From positions 2,170,001 to 2,234,000 of the forward strand of contig NZ_CP146256.1 in NCBI RefSeq assembly GCF_039134705.1: DNA of 64,000 nucleotides, in the 5' to 3' direction. This document shows positions 1 to 9,424 of this stretch, piece after piece. The DNA is from Kineothrix sp. IPX-CK (GTDB lineage Bacteria; Bacillota; Clostridia; Lachnospirales; Lachnospiraceae). Within the stretch, counting starts at the first letter, position 1; every line of letters begins with the position of its first letter. The notes beneath the pieces are model-generated. The model saw only the letters and a program-made list of their open reading frames with translations, was not told where the DNA came from and made no database searches. The translations under genes and the position numbers were made by a program.

Positions 1-2
1 GG

Positions 3-575
3 TTTTACGCAGAGGCACTCCCTATGATGGCACGATACAAAAAAATGAAAAAAATAAAGCGGGCAGGAATACGAAGCCTATATGCCTGTAACGAAGAAAT
101 GAGAAAATTTGCATCTCAGGAGCAGATACAATTTGGAACAACAATCACCATGATGATTTTTTACAAGAAACATTACTTGCTCTGGCACAGCGGGGATACA
201 AGAGCCTACCGCATTTCCCTGAAAAGGAAAATGATTAAAACAAGTAAAGACGAAAGAATGAATTCCCAAGGAGTTCTAAAACGCCTGACCAGAGATCACT
301 CGGCAGATGAGCATATCTTAACGAAATGTATTGGAAGCTTCGTGTGGAAGGAACCGGACAGCCATATAGGAAGAATAAAGAAAAAAAACACCTTTTTGCT
401 CTGTTCCGATGGTTTCCGGCATGTAATCTCAGAGGAAAAGCTAACAGAGACGCTGCTCCCGTCCCATCTCACCTCGAAAGAACAAATAGGACGCAGAATA
501 AAGGAAATTGCTGATTATTCCAAAAGGCGGGGAGAGAAGGATAATATTTCTGCCATAGTTATCAAAACCGGGTAA
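3..575 (+). CDS. PP2C-family Ser/Thr protein phosphatase, 5' end outside window
   Basis: About 190 C-terminal residues of a PP2C (PPM) metal-dependent phosphatase. The frame is open to the window edge (it reads FYAEALPMM before the first internal Met), so the N-terminus with the first metal-binding Asp lies upstream. Visible family motifs are a GTT turn, HSGDTRAYR (equivalent of the GDSR motif), LLCSDGF and a terminal DNISAIVI, where the Asp residues bind Mn/Mg. It ends 14 nt before a Ser/Thr kinase gene, the usual phosphatase/kinase pairing; it presumably removes phosphates placed by that kinase. The long basic stretch near the first Met is not typical but does not break a motif. Confidence 0.85.
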   Translation, partial: FYAEALPMMARYKKMKKIKRAGIRSLYACNEEMRKFASQEQIQFGTTITMMIFYKKHYLLWHSGDTRAYRISLKRKMIKTSKDERMNSQGVLKRLTRDHSADEHILTKCIGSFVWKEPDSHIGRIKKKNTFLLCSDGFRHVISEEKLTETLLPSHLTSKEQIGRRIKEIADYSKRRGEKDNISAIVIKTG

Positions 576-589
576 AGGAGGACAATGTC

Positions 590-1993
590 GTGGAAAATGA
601 ATTAGGAAATTTGGAGGAAATACCGGAAGAAAAATATCAGATGGAAGGATTGCAAATAGGAAAATGTAAGATAGAAGAATTTCTGATAGAAAAATATCGT
701 ATACAAGAAGAAATCGGAAAAGGGGGAAGCGGAATCGTATATAAGGCACAGGATGAACGCTTAGGACGTACCGTGGCAGTGAAGGAATTTCACGGTGGCA
801 AATATGCAAGAAAAGAAATCGAACTGCTCAAGAAATTGAAACACCAGGCGCTTCCTGATATTTTTGATTATATAGTGGCGGGAGAGAAGAAATATCTTGT
901 CATGGAATACATAGAAGGGGTGACCCTTGAAAGCTATGTGAAGAAATTTGGACCTATCTGTCAAAAGCAGGCACTCGTGTGGGCAGGTGAACTTGCGCAG
1001 GTTCTCCATTATCTGCATGGGCGAGGTGAACCGGTAATCTATCGGGATATGAAGCCTTCTAATGTGATGATAAACGATAGGGGCGAAGCCAAGCTTATCG
1101 ATTTTGGCAGCGCATATTTTAAATATGAGGAGAGGCAGGAACAGATATGCACGGGTACCTACGGCTATGCGGCGCCGGAGCAGTTTGGAAGAAGTGCGGG
1201 ATCGGTTGTGGATGAGAGGAGTGATGTCTATGGTCTGGGAGCAACCCTTCACTATATGCTTACGGGAAGCGATCCATCTCTGCCTCCTTTTCTGATACAG
1301 CCCCTTCGATTTTACAATGCAGCATTGTCACCCGGACTGGAAAAAGTAATTAAGAAGGCAACAGAGAAGGAGAGGGAGAGACGGTATCAGAACATAGCAC
1401 AAATGGAGGAAGCGCTAAAGAAGCAGAATGGGGCAGACAAGAGGCGGAAGTGGATGTATGCAGTGGCAGGCGTTATTTATTATATATTATTGCTTATCGC
1501 AGGGGGTATATTTTTGAACTTGTGGGAGTTATATATAAGATATGGAGAAGAGAGGCTTATCGGCAATGAATGGAAAGTGGAAGTTACAGCGGGAGTTATT
1601 ATTGCTCTTTGCCTTATAAAAACGGTACTTGGAAGCAGGAGAGCGGGGCCGTGCAAAAAGGTAAGGCAGATAAAGTCTGTTTACCTTTCCGCTAAAAAGA
1701 ACAGAGGGCTTATGATGATTTTTTGTATCGTAATGGCTTCCTTTCTTCTGGCGGCCCCTTGTATGGCTTCTGAAAAGGATGAGATCTTCCCTGTAGTCAT
1801 CCGGAACGAAAAGGGACAGAAGTTAATCATCCGGTATGATACTGTGTACAGTCCCCCGGGAGATATGAAATTAGAAGTACCGGCGGACAGTTTTGAAGGC
1901 GGGAAAGAATACGAGCTTACTCTTATTTGTACCGAGCTTGATACAAAGGACGAAAGAAGCAGAACTTTTTACTTGAAATTTCCCGCACCTTGA
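590..1993 (+). CDS. Membrane-anchored Hanks-type Ser/Thr protein kinase
   Basis: 467 residues. The GTG start is chosen because AAAGGAGG at 574-581 fits it and the ATG at 585 runs into a stop after six codons. A short acidic N-terminal leader (about 35 residues) precedes the kinase domain: glycine loop EIGKGGSGIVY near residue 41, VAVK lysine near 65, catalytic loop IYRDMKPSN (YRD in place of HRD), DFGSA, and activation-segment GTYGYAAPEQF. After the kinase domain come three hydrophobic segments (near 285-310, 330-345, 375-395) and a C-terminal domain of about 75 residues with no PASTA or other repeats I recognise, probably extracytoplasmic. Substrates are unknown. Paired with the preceding phosphatase. 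Confidence 0.9.
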   Translation: MENELGNLEEIPEEKYQMEGLQIGKCKIEEFLIEKYRIQEEIGKGGSGIVYKAQDERLGRTVAVKEFHGGKYARKEIELLKKLKHQALPDIFDYIVAGEKKYLVMEYIEGVTLESYVKKFGPICQKQALVWAGELAQVLHYLHGRGEPVIYRDMKPSNVMINDRGEAKLIDFGSAYFKYEERQEQICTGTYGYAAPEQFGRSAGSVVDERSDVYGLGATLHYMLTGSDPSLPPFLIQPLRFYNAALSPGLEKVIKKATEKERERRYQNIAQMEEALKKQNGADKRRKWMYAVAGVIYYILLLIAGGIFLNLWELYIRYGEERLIGNEWKVEVTAGVIIALCLIKTVLGSRRAGPCKKVRQIKSVYLSAKKNRGLMMIFCIVMASFLLAAPCMASEKDEIFPVVIRNEKGQKLIIRYDTVYSPPGDMKLEVPADSFEGGKEYELTLICTELDTKDERSRTFYLKFPAP

Positions 1994-2005
1994 CACTAAA
2001 ATAGG

Positions 2006-2094
2006 GGTATGATAGACTTCAAGTTATCATACCATCGATTGACTCATGCAAAACTCATGGTTCAGGGCGTGTAAGATCTTGTCAATCGATGGTA
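2006..2094. repeat. Two adjacent inverted repeats upstream of ispG
   Basis: First hairpin: GGTATGATA at 2006-2014 pairs with TATCATACC at 2025-2033, with a further ACTT/AAGT pair in the loop. Second: a 14-base perfect inverted repeat, 2030-2043 with 2081-2094 (core ATCGAT), enclosing 37 nt that contain the direct repeat CTCATG. The arms overlap by a few bases at 2030-2033, so both stems cannot form completely at once. There is no U-run, so this is not a simple terminator. It may be a leader structure of ispG, an operator pair or a small palindromic repeat. Confidence 0.7.
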
Positions 2095-2128
2095 CAGTTT
2101 GTCGGAGAACTCCGGCAGGGAGGTATTC

Positions 2129-3187
2129 ATGTATAGAGATAATACGAAGGTTGTACATATAGGAAATAGGGTGATTGGCGGTGGGAATCCCATTCTGATC
2201 CAGTCTATGACAAATACGAGGACAGAGGATGTGGAAGCCACAGTTACGCAGATACACAGGCTGGAGCAGGCGGGCTGCGAAATCATTCGATGCACGGTGC
2301 CTACTATGGAGGCGGCGCTTGCTATAAAAGAGATTAAAAAGCAAATATCCATACCTTTAGTAGCCGATATTCATTTCGATTACCGGATGGCGATTGCAGC
2401 AATGGAAAACGGTGCGGATAAGATAAGAATCAATCCGGGAAATATCGGGAAAAAGGAAAATGTCGCCGCTGTCGTAACGGTGGCGAAGGAGCGGAATATC
2501 CCCATTCGCGTCGGTGTAAACAGCGGCTCTTTGGAAAAGGATCTGATTGAAAAATACGGCGGTGTCACCGCACAGGGAATCGTGGAAAGTGCGCTGGATA
2601 AGGTGAAGATGATAGAGGAGCTGGGCTATGATCATCTGGTGATCAGTATCAAATCCTCCGATGTGCTTATGTGCGTAAAGGCCCATGAGATATTGGCTAA
2701 GGAGACCGGTTACCCGCTTCACGTAGGAATTACAGAGTCGGGAACGCTCTTAGGAGGAAATATCAAATCGGGAGTGGGGCTTGGCATCATTTTATATCAG
2801 GGGATTGGTGATACAATCAGGGTGTCCCTGACCGGTGATCCGGTGGAGGAAATCAAATCGGCGAAACTGATTCTGCGCACGCTGGGGCTTAGAAAAGGTG
2901 GGATAGAGGTAGTTTCCTGCCCTACCTGCGGCAGAACGAAAATCGATCTGATCCAGCTTGCCAATGAGGTGGAACAGATGGTCCAGGATATACCGTTAGA
3001 CATCAAGGTAGCAGTGATGGGCTGTGCGGTAAATGGCCCCGGAGAAGCGAGAGAGGCAGATATCGGTATTGCGGGCGGTACCGGAGAAGGGCTGTTAATC
3101 AAAAAGGGCAAAATCGTAAAAAAGGTACCGGAGGATCAGCTTCTTTCCGTATTAAAGGAAGAACTGTTAAATTGGAACAAAGAATAG
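2129..3187 (+). CDS. ispG: 4-hydroxy-3-methylbut-2-enyl diphosphate synthase (flavodoxin)
   Basis: 352 residues. IspG converts 2-C-methyl-D-erythritol 2,4-cyclodiphosphate to HMBPP, the penultimate step of the MEP isoprenoid pathway, using a [4Fe-4S] cluster. The N-terminal TIM-barrel motif [16 protein letters not shown] and the C-terminal cluster motifs SCPTCGRTK and [15 protein letters not shown] are present, and length matches the short bacterial form. The start at 2129 is chosen over an upstream in-frame codon at 2099 because GGGAGG sits 6-7 nt before it and the family begins at this point. polC follows after 12 nt. In related bacteria dxr and rseP precede ispG; here the kinase gene and an inverted-repeat region take that place. 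Confidence 0.95.
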   Translation: MYRDNTKVVHIGNRVIGGGNPILIQSMTNTRTEDVEATVTQIHRLEQAGCEIIRCTVPTMEAALAIKEIKKQISIPLVADIHFDYRMAIAAMENGADKIRINPGNIGKKENVAAVVTVAKERNIPIRVGVNSGSLEKDLIEKYGGVTAQGIVESALDKVKMIEELGYDHLVISIKSSDVLMCVKAHEILAKETGYPLHVGITESGTLLGGNIKSGVGLGIILYQGIGDTIRVSLTGDPVEEIKSAKLILRTLGLRKGGIEVVSCPTCGRTKIDLIQLANEVEQMVQDIPLDIKVAVMGCAVNGPGEAREADIGIAGGTGEGLLIKKGKIVKKVPEDQLLSVLKEELLNWNKE

Positions 3188-3199
3188 GGTTGATGAGAG

Positions 3200-6100
3200 T
3201 TGAAAAAGTTTTTTGAGGTTTTCCCGTCGTTACAATTGGAGGATAAGCTGCAGGATTTGTTCGGTCAGGTGGAGGTGGAAAGAATCTCTGCTACTAAGCG
3301 AAAGGATTTTTTGCGTATCTATATTTCCAGCGACAGACTTATTCGCAAGGAATATGTTATGAAGGTGGAGGAGTCAATAAAAAAACAGCTCTTCCCCAGC
3401 TTTTCCATGACAATAAAGATATATGAAAAATATCATCTGTCGGCACAATATAACCCAGAGAAGTTCATGCATATATATAAGGATAGTATTTTGCTGGAAC
3501 TTAGAGAATATAGTCCGGTGGAATACAATATCTTCAAGAATGCAGACATTGAATATCCTTCGGAAAATAAAATCAGACTTACCATAGAGGATTCCGTACC
3601 GGCGAGAAGCAAGTCTGAGGAGCTGCTCCGTATCTTGGATAAGATATATAATGAGAGGTTCGAATTTCAGGTAGATATTTCCGTAGACTATAAGGAAGGG
3701 AAATCTGGAAAATATAAAGAAGAAGATGATCTGAAGATTGCAAGGCAGGTTGCGGATATTGCGGCTAGAGTAGGAGGATTATCTCCCGGCGAGGATGCGC
3801 AGAATGAATCGGAGGCAGAGGCTAATTCACCTGCGGAACCTAAGTCAGGCGGTGTGACGAAGCCGATCGAGTCTGGAATGAGGGGAAGTTTCCGCACCGG
3901 AAGAAAAGACGGTGATAAGAGTGACTTCAGGAGGGCGGTAAAGCGCTCTGATAATCCGGACGTCTTGTACGGCAGGGACTTTGACGAAGAAGCCATGCCT
4001 ATAGAAGACATCATTGGCGAAATGGGAGAGGTGACGATCCGCGGCAAGATCATCAACATGGATAAGCGTGAGATAAAGAATGAGAAGACTATTCTTTTTT
4101 ATGATATTACGGACTTTTCGGATACTCTGACGGTAAAACTGTTTGCGGGCAACGAGCAGGTGGCGGAAATAACGGAAGGAATGAGGCCTGGGGCGTTCGT
4201 GAAGCTTAAAGGTATGGCTGTCATCGATAAGTTCGATAACGAATTGACCATAGGCTCTATTAGTGGAGTAAAGAGAATACCGGATTTCACCTCTTCACGG
4301 TCGGATAACAGTGCCAGAAAGAGAGTGGAGCTTCATTGTCATACCAAAATGAGTGATATGGACGGCGTTTCTGAGGCGAAGGATATTGTTAAGCGTGCCT
4401 ATAAGTGGGGACATCCGGCTATCGCCATTACGGACCATGGAGTCGTGCAGTCCTTTCCCGATGCCAATCACGTATGGGAGGATTTGTGGAAGGCAGAGAA
4501 GGCGAAACGGAAGGAGGCAGGAGATAAGAATCCCGATAAGCAGGACTTCTTCAAGGTTATTTACGGAATGGAAGCCTATCTGGTAGATGATTTGAAGGAA
4601 ATCGTGACGGGTGATAAGGGGCAGGATTTCAGCAGCACCTTTGTTGTATTCGATATCGAGACTACGGGCTTTTCTCCGGTACATAACAGAATTATAGAAA
4701 TTGGCGCAGTGAAGGTAATTGACGGACAGATTGCGGACAGATATTCTGCCTTTGTGAATCCGGATGTGCCGATTCCCTTCGAAATAGAGAAACTGACGGG
4801 TATCAACGACGAGATGGTTATGGATTCTCCTATGATCGATGTGATTTTGCCGCAATTTTTTGATTTCTGTGAGGATGCAGTGCTGGTAGCCCATAACGCG
4901 AATTTCGATATGAGTTTTATTATAGAAAATGCCAGAAGGTTAGGCTTGGAGAAGGAATTTACTTACGTGGATACGGTAGGCATCGCGAGAATACTTCTGC
5001 CGCATCAGGCCAGACATACGTTGGACGCGGTGGCAAAAACACTGGGAATATCCCTTGAAAACCATCATCGTGCAGTGGATGATGCGGAAGCTACCGCAGA
5101 AATATTTGTAAAGTTCATTCCGATGCTTAAAGAAGAAGGCGCCGATACGTTAAAGAAAGTTAACGCTCTCGGAGCCTCCAGCCCGGATATTGTAAAGAAG
5201 CTTCCCACCTACCATGCGATCATTCTTGCCAAGAACGATACGGGACGGGTTAATTTATATCGTCTTGTTTCGGAATCTCATTTAACTTTTTATAGTAAGA
5301 GGCCGAGGGTTCCAAAGAGCTTGCTTCTCAAATATAGAGAAGGCTTGATTCTTGGCAGTGCGTGCGAAGCGGGAGAGCTTTATCGGGCTCTGCTAGACGG
5401 CAAGGCGGATGCAGAAATTGCAAGGCTTGTTAATTTCTATGATTATTTGGAGATACAGCCTCTTGGCAACAACAAGTTTATGATCGAGTCGGAGAAGGTA
5501 AGGAATATCAACTCCATGGATGATATTATGGACATCAATAAGAAAATCGTGGAGCTTGGAGAGCAGTTTGGAAAGCCGGTGGTAGCGACCTGCGATGTGC
5601 ATTTCCTCGATCCGGAGGATGAGGTTTACCGACGTATCATTATGGCGGGAAAGGGGTTTTCCGATTCGGATGATCAGGCTCCGCTCTACCTTCGCACTAC
5701 GGAGGAGATGTTGGAGGAGTTCGAATATCTGGGAAGCGATAAAGCGCAGGAGGTAGTCATTACCAATACGAATCTGATTGCGGATATGGTGGAAACCATG
5801 TCTCCGGTAAGACCGGATAAATGCGCACCCATCATTCCTGACAGCGACAAGACGCTGACGGATATTTGCTATAATAAGGCACATGAAATATACGGGGATA
5901 TGTTGCCGGATATCGTGGAAAAAAGATTGGAGAGGGAACTTCATTCCATTATAACCAACGGCTTCGCAGTAATGTATATCATTGCCCAAAAGCTTGTTTG
6001 GAAATCGGTGGAGGATGGGTATCTGGTAGGCTCCAGAGGATCGGTAGGCTCCTCTTTTGTGGCGACTATGGCAGGTATCACGGAGGTAAATCCATTAAGC

Positions 6101-7720
6101 CCGCACTATTATTGCTCAGAATGCCATTATAATGATTTCTATTCCGAAGAGGTAAAGGCTTATGCGGGGCGGGCGGGCTGTGATATGCCGGATAAGGCAT
6201 GTCCGGTCTGCGGTGCGCCGCTTAAGAAGGACGGCTTCGATATCCCTTTTGAAACCTTCCTCGGTTTTAAGGGAGACAAGGAGCCGGACATTGACCTTAA
6301 CTTTTCCGGTGAATACCAGAGTAAGGCACATAAATATACGGAGGTTATCTTCGGAGCGGGGCAGACATACAGGGCCGGGACGATAGGTACCCTGGCGGAT
6401 AAGACCGCCTTCGGCTATGTGAAGAATTATTTCGAAGAGCGCGGATGGAGAAAGCGTACCTGCGAAATCAACCGCATTGTCGTAGGGTGCACAGGAATTC
6501 GAAGAAGTACTGGCCAGCATCCGGGAGGCATTATCGTATTGCCTTTGGGTGAGGATATCAACTCTTTTACGCCTGTGCAGCATCCGGCTAATGATATGAC
6601 CACGGATACCGTAACGACCCATTTCGATTACCACTCCATAGACCATAACCTATTGAAGCTGGATATTCTTGGGCACGACGATCCTACCATGATTCGTATG
6701 CTTCAAGATTTGACAGGAATCGATCCGGTAAAGATTCCTTTGGACGATAAACAGGTCATGTCTCTGTTTAAGAATACGGAGGCACTTGGAATTACGCCCG
6801 ACCAGATCGGGGGCTGTAAGCTGGGAGCTTTGGGAATACCGGAGTTCGGTACGGAATTCGCCATGCAGATGTTGATCGATACGAAGCCTCAGGCTTTTTC
6901 CGATTTGGTCAGAATTGCGGGGCTGGCTCACGGTACGGACGTATGGCTTGGAAATGCACAGACGCTCATTCAGGAAGGAAAGGCGACTATTTCCACGGCA
7001 ATCTGTACAAGAGACGATATCATGGTCTATTTGATCGGTATGGGAGTGGAGAGCTCTCTGGCGTTTAACATAATGGAGAGCGTGCGGAAAGGAAAGGGCC
7101 TGACCGCTCAGATGGAGGAAGCCATGGTGGCTGCGGATGTGCCCGACTGGTATATATGGTCGTGCAAGAAGATCAAGTATATGTTCCCGAAAGCCCATGC
7201 GGCGGCATATGTTATGATGGCTTGGCGCATCGCCTATTGTAAGATCAATTATCCCCTTGCTTTTTATGCGGCCTTTTTCAGCATCCGTGCCTCTGCCTTT
7301 TCCTATGAGCTGATGTGTCAGGGCAGGGATCACTTGGAGAAAATGATGACGGATTATAAGCGCAGAAGTGATACGCTGTCAAAAAAGGAGCAGGACTCAT
7401 TCCGTGATATGAAGGTTGTTCAGGAGATGTACGCCAGGGGATTTGAATTCGTTCCTATCGATATTTTTTCCGCACAGTCCCGCCTGTTCCAAGTCGTGGG
7501 CGGCAAGCTCATGCCGTCGCTAAATAGCATAGATGGTTTGGGAGAGAAGGCGGCGGACGCCATTGTAGAGGCTGCTAAGGACGGCGCTTTTTTGTCGAAG
7601 GACGATTTCAGACAGAGAACGAAGGTCTCCAAAACGGTCATCGAGCTGATGGACACCTTGAATTTGTTAGGTAATCTTCCGGAGTCGAATCAAATAAGTT
7701 TATTTGATTTTGTATCCTAA
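3200..7720 (+). CDS. polC: DNA polymerase III PolC-type alpha subunit
   Basis: 1506 residues, the main replicative polymerase of Firmicutes. In order: an N-terminal domain (residues 1-170), an acidic low-complexity linker (about 180-265), an OB fold (about 270-365), a PHP domain beginning RVELHCHTKMSDMDG, a DEDDh 3'-5' proofreading exonuclease inserted in the PHP domain (TFVVFDIETTGFSP, later HNANFDMSF and HRAVDDAEAT), and the C-family polymerase core. A Cys-rich zinc-type insertion (CSECHYNDF ... CPVCGAPL) lies near residue 970-1015, as is normal in PolC. The start is TTG, as no in-frame ATG or GTG lies nearby; the ribosome binding site is weak. Coupled to ispG. Confidence 0.96.
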   Translation: MKKFFEVFPSLQLEDKLQDLFGQVEVERISATKRKDFLRIYISSDRLIRKEYVMKVEESIKKQLFPSFSMTIKIYEKYHLSAQYNPEKFMHIYKDSILLELREYSPVEYNIFKNADIEYPSENKIRLTIEDSVPARSKSEELLRILDKIYNERFEFQVDISVDYKEGKSGKYKEEDDLKIARQVADIAARVGGLSPGEDAQNESEAEANSPAEPKSGGVTKPIESGMRGSFRTGRKDGDKSDFRRAVKRSDNPDVLYGRDFDEEAMPIEDIIGEMGEVTIRGKIINMDKREIKNEKTILFYDITDFSDTLTVKLFAGNEQVAEITEGMRPGAFVKLKGMAVIDKFDNELTIGSISGVKRIPDFTSSRSDNSARKRVELHCHTKMSDMDGVSEAKDIVKRAYKWGHPAIAITDHGVVQSFPDANHVWEDLWKAEKAKRKEAGDKNPDKQDFFKVIYGMEAYLVDDLKEIVTGDKGQDFSSTFVVFDIETTGFSPVHNRIIEIGAVKVIDGQIADRYSAFVNPDVPIPFEIEKLTGINDEMVMDSPMIDVILPQFFDFCEDAVLVAHNANFDMSFIIENARRLGLEKEFTYVDTVGIARILLPHQARHTLDAVAKTLGISLENHHRAVDDAEATAEIFVKFIPMLKEEGADTLKKVNALGASSPDIVKKLPTYHAIILAKNDTGRVNLYRLVSESHLTFYSKRPRVPKSLLLKYREGLILGSACEAGELYRALLDGKADAEIARLVNFYDYLEIQPLGNNKFMIESEKVRNINSMDDIMDINKKIVELGEQFGKPVVATCDVHFLDPEDEVYRRIIMAGKGFSDSDDQAPLYLRTTEEMLEEFEYLGSDKAQEVVITNTNLIADMVETMSPVRPDKCAPIIPDSDKTLTDICYNKAHEIYGDMLPDIVEKRLERELHSIITNGFAVMYIIAQKLVWKSVEDGYLVGSRGSVGSSFVATMAGITEVNPLSPHYYCSECHYNDFYSEEVKAYAGRAGCDMPDKACPVCGAPLKKDGFDIPFETFLGFKGDKEPDIDLNFSGEYQSKAHKYTEVIFGAGQTYRAGTIGTLADKTAFGYVKNYFEERGWRKRTCEINRIVVGCTGIRRSTGQHPGGIIVLPLGEDINSFTPVQHPANDMTTDTVTTHFDYHSIDHNLLKLDILGHDDPTMIRMLQDLTGIDPVKIPLDDKQVMSLFKNTEALGITPDQIGGCKLGALGIPEFGTEFAMQMLIDTKPQAFSDLVRIAGLAHGTDVWLGNAQTLIQEGKATISTAICTRDDIMVYLIGMGVESSLAFNIMESVRKGKGLTAQMEEAMVAADVPDWYIWSCKKIKYMFPKAHAAAYVMMAWRIAYCKINYPLAFYAAFFSIRASAFSYELMCQGRDHLEKMMTDYKRRSDTLSKKEQDSFRDMKVVQEMYARGFEFVPIDIFSAQSRLFQVVGGKLMPSLNSIDGLGEKAADAIVEAAKDGAFLSKDDFRQRTKVSKTVIELMDTLNLLGNLPESNQISLFDFVS

Positions 7721-7732
7721 ATATTATATAAT
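7704..7732 (+). promoter_or_regulatory. Putative sigma-A promoter for the CheX-like/cheY pair
   Basis: TTGATT at 7704-7709 and TATAAT at 7727-7732, 17 nt apart. The -35 lies inside the last codons of polC. The next gene begins 48 nt downstream with a GGAGG ribosome binding site. Confidence 0.55.
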
Positions 7733-7779
7733 AAAAGGGAAGTTTTGGTAGTACATAAGACGTCAGATGGAGGGTACAT

Positions 7780-8670
7780 ATGTTTAGTCAGATTTTTGGG
7801 AGATATTTAGTGGGAAAAAACTTGATTTCGGCGAGTAAGCTGGAAAAGGCATTGGAATATCAGCAGAAGGTCCGCGTAAAAATGGGGCTTATCGCTGTTT
7901 CCGAGAAGCTTTTAACCGAAGAAGAAGCGGAAAAAATTAATAAAAGGCAGGCAGGGGAAGATAAGCGCTTCGGCGATATTGCGGTAGAACAGGGTTACCT
8001 GACTGAGAATCAGGTAGAGAGGCTTTTAAAGCTTCAGGGTAATCCTTATCTGGTGTTCGTACAGTCGATGACGGAGAATGGCATTATGACGCTTGAGGAA
8101 ATAGAGAAAGCGATGGAGCTGTACCGGAAAGAGACTGGATTTACGGCTACCGATATCGAGGATTTGAAGAGCGGCGATGCGGATCGTATCGTACCTCTTT
8201 TCATAAGGAGCGACGATGAGCGGGCGCAGGCGCTTGCGGGAGTAGCTATCCGCACGGTGATCCGCCTGATAGATTCCAGAATAGCAATCGGCCCCTCCGA
8301 GGAAGTCGAAGATTATGAATTCAAAGATATAGCTTTACAGGACGTAAAGGGGGAGTACAATATAACTCTAGGGCTTTCGGGAGAAGAGAACAGTCTGCTT
8401 GCAATCGCCAGCGCTTTTGCGAAGGAAGAGTTTACCGAGATGGATCTGTATGCTTTCGACTCGGTATGTGAGTTCATTAACTGTGTAAACGGGCTGTATG
8501 CTTCCGCGTTGAGTGTAGAGGGAGTTTCAGTGGATATGGTTCCTCCCATGTTTTATCAGAAGGGAAGAATAAAAGTTGACGGGAAAGCGCTCGTTATCCC
8601 TTTATACATTAAGAACAGCAAGATAGAAGTTTTTATTGCGATGGACACAAACCTTAACGTTTCCGTATAA
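7780..8670 (+). CDS. CheX-like chemotaxis phosphatase-type protein with N-terminal helical repeats
   Basis: 296 residues. The C-terminal half (about 165-296) resembles CheX/CheC-type CheY-P phosphatases: the helix DSVCEFINCVNGLYAS carries the E-x-x-N signature (EFIN) that positions water at the phospho-aspartate, and a hydrophobic beta strand ending follows. The N-terminal half has two similar units (FGRYLVGKNLISASKLEKAL and FGDIAVEQGYLTENQVERLL), like the paired helical units seen in type II/IV secretion ATPase N-domains. The gene sits 31 nt before a CheY-like receiver, supporting a role in dephosphorylating or binding it. No other chemotaxis genes are in the window, so the output of the pair is unknown. 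Confidence 0.75.
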   Translation: MFSQIFGRYLVGKNLISASKLEKALEYQQKVRVKMGLIAVSEKLLTEEEAEKINKRQAGEDKRFGDIAVEQGYLTENQVERLLKLQGNPYLVFVQSMTENGIMTLEEIEKAMELYRKETGFTATDIEDLKSGDADRIVPLFIRSDDERAQALAGVAIRTVIRLIDSRIAIGPSEEVEDYEFKDIALQDVKGEYNITLGLSGEENSLLAIASAFAKEEFTEMDLYAFDSVCEFINCVNGLYASALSVEGVSVDMVPPMFYQKGRIKVDGKALVIPLYIKNSKIEVFIAMDTNLNVSV

Positions 8671-8701
8671 CATAGATATATATCAATAGGAGGACATAAT
8701 T

Positions 8702-9064
8702 ATGGCAAGTATTTTGATTATAGACGATTCGAGGACATCCCGAAAGATTTTGAAGGAAGTGTTGGAGAGCGCAGGACATAAGGTGGTTGGTGAGGCTGCG
8801 AACGGAGAAGAAGGAGTCGGTTTATATAGAGAATTGAAGCCGGACTTAGTGACCTTGGATATTACCATGCCGGTGATGAACGGTTTGGAGGCGCTTGAAC
8901 ACTTGATCGAGGAGGACAAGAAGGTGAAGGTTATTATGATTACCGCCGCCGGGCAGAAGGAGAAGATGGTCAAGGCAATTAAGGAAGGTGCTGCCGATTT
9001 CATTACCAAGCCTTTCGAGGCGGAACATGTAATCGAAGCGGTAAACCGCTTGTTGGAGCGATGA
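8702..9064 (+). CDS. CheY-like single-domain response regulator
   Basis: 120 residues, only a receiver domain. Seen: IIDDS acidic pair at the first strand, phospho-acceptor Asp in LVTLDITMPVMNG (near residue 54), Thr in MITAAG, and Lys in ITKPF. AGGAGG lies 8 nt before the ATG. It has no output domain, so it must act by protein contact; the adjacent CheX-like protein is the likely partner or phosphatase. The spacing suggests one transcript with that gene. Confidence 0.92.
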   Translation: MASILIIDDSRTSRKILKEVLESAGHKVVGEAANGEEGVGLYRELKPDLVTLDITMPVMNGLEALEHLIEEDKKVKVIMITAAGQKEKMVKAIKEGAADFITKPFEAEHVIEAVNRLLER

Positions 9065-9141
9065 AATAAGGCGCGAAATGACCGATAAATGGAGGGGAAA
9101 TTAAAAAGACAGAACAAATACAAAATTTTAAAAAAAAGTGC

Positions 9142-9170
9142 TTGCATTATTAGTCGTTTTATAATAAAAT
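9142..9170 (+). promoter_or_regulatory. Putative promoter of tRNA-Glu
   Basis: TTGCAT at 9142-9147 and TAAAAT at 9165-9170 with a 17-nt spacer, about 50 nt before the tRNA. An overlapping TATAAT at 9160 has a spacer that is too short (12 nt). Confidence 0.5.
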
Positions 9171-9220
9171 AAGCAAGTCGGCAAATGAACAGGAAAAAAT
9201 GTTCGGTTTGTATTCGTTCT

Positions 9221-9292
9221 GGCTCGTTGGTCAAGCGGTTAAGACGCCGCCCTCTCACGGCGGAATCAGGGGTTCGATTCCCCTACGAGCTG
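9221..9292 (+). tRNA. tRNA-Glu (CTC anticodon)
   Basis: 72-nt cloverleaf: acceptor arms GGCTCGT and ACGAGCT (with a terminal G-U pair), anticodon stem CCGCC/GGCGG with loop CTCTCAC giving anticodon CTC, and T arm AGGGG TTCGATT CCCCT. The encoded gene lacks CCA. It reads GAG codons. Confidence 0.93.
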
Positions 9293-9316
9293 CTTTAATT
9301 ATTTTTTCGAAAATCC

Positions 9317-9345
9317 TTGCAATTAGTGTGATGTAGTGCTATAGT
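9317..9345 (+). promoter_or_regulatory. Sigma-A promoter of the rimP-nusA-infB operon leader
   Basis: TTGCAA at 9317-9322 and TATAGT at 9340-9345, 17-nt spacer. Transcription would begin near 9352, only about 22 nt before a strong terminator-like hairpin and 125 nt before rimP. Confidence 0.6.
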
Positions 9346-9373
9346 ATAGGAAGAATATATGTTACTGTTAATT

Positions 9374-9401
9374 AGAGTGGACTTGCGAGTCCACTCTTTT
9401 T
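9374..9401 (+). terminator. Intrinsic terminator or attenuator in the rimP leader
   Basis: Perfect 10-bp stem AGAGTGGACT (9374-9383) with AGTCCACTCT (9388-9397), loop TGCG, followed by a T-run. It ends tRNA-Glu transcription and, lying after the 9317-9345 promoter, could also attenuate rimP-nusA. Confidence 0.8.
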
Positions 9402-9424
9402 GCGGGTAATGATTTTCTGACGGG

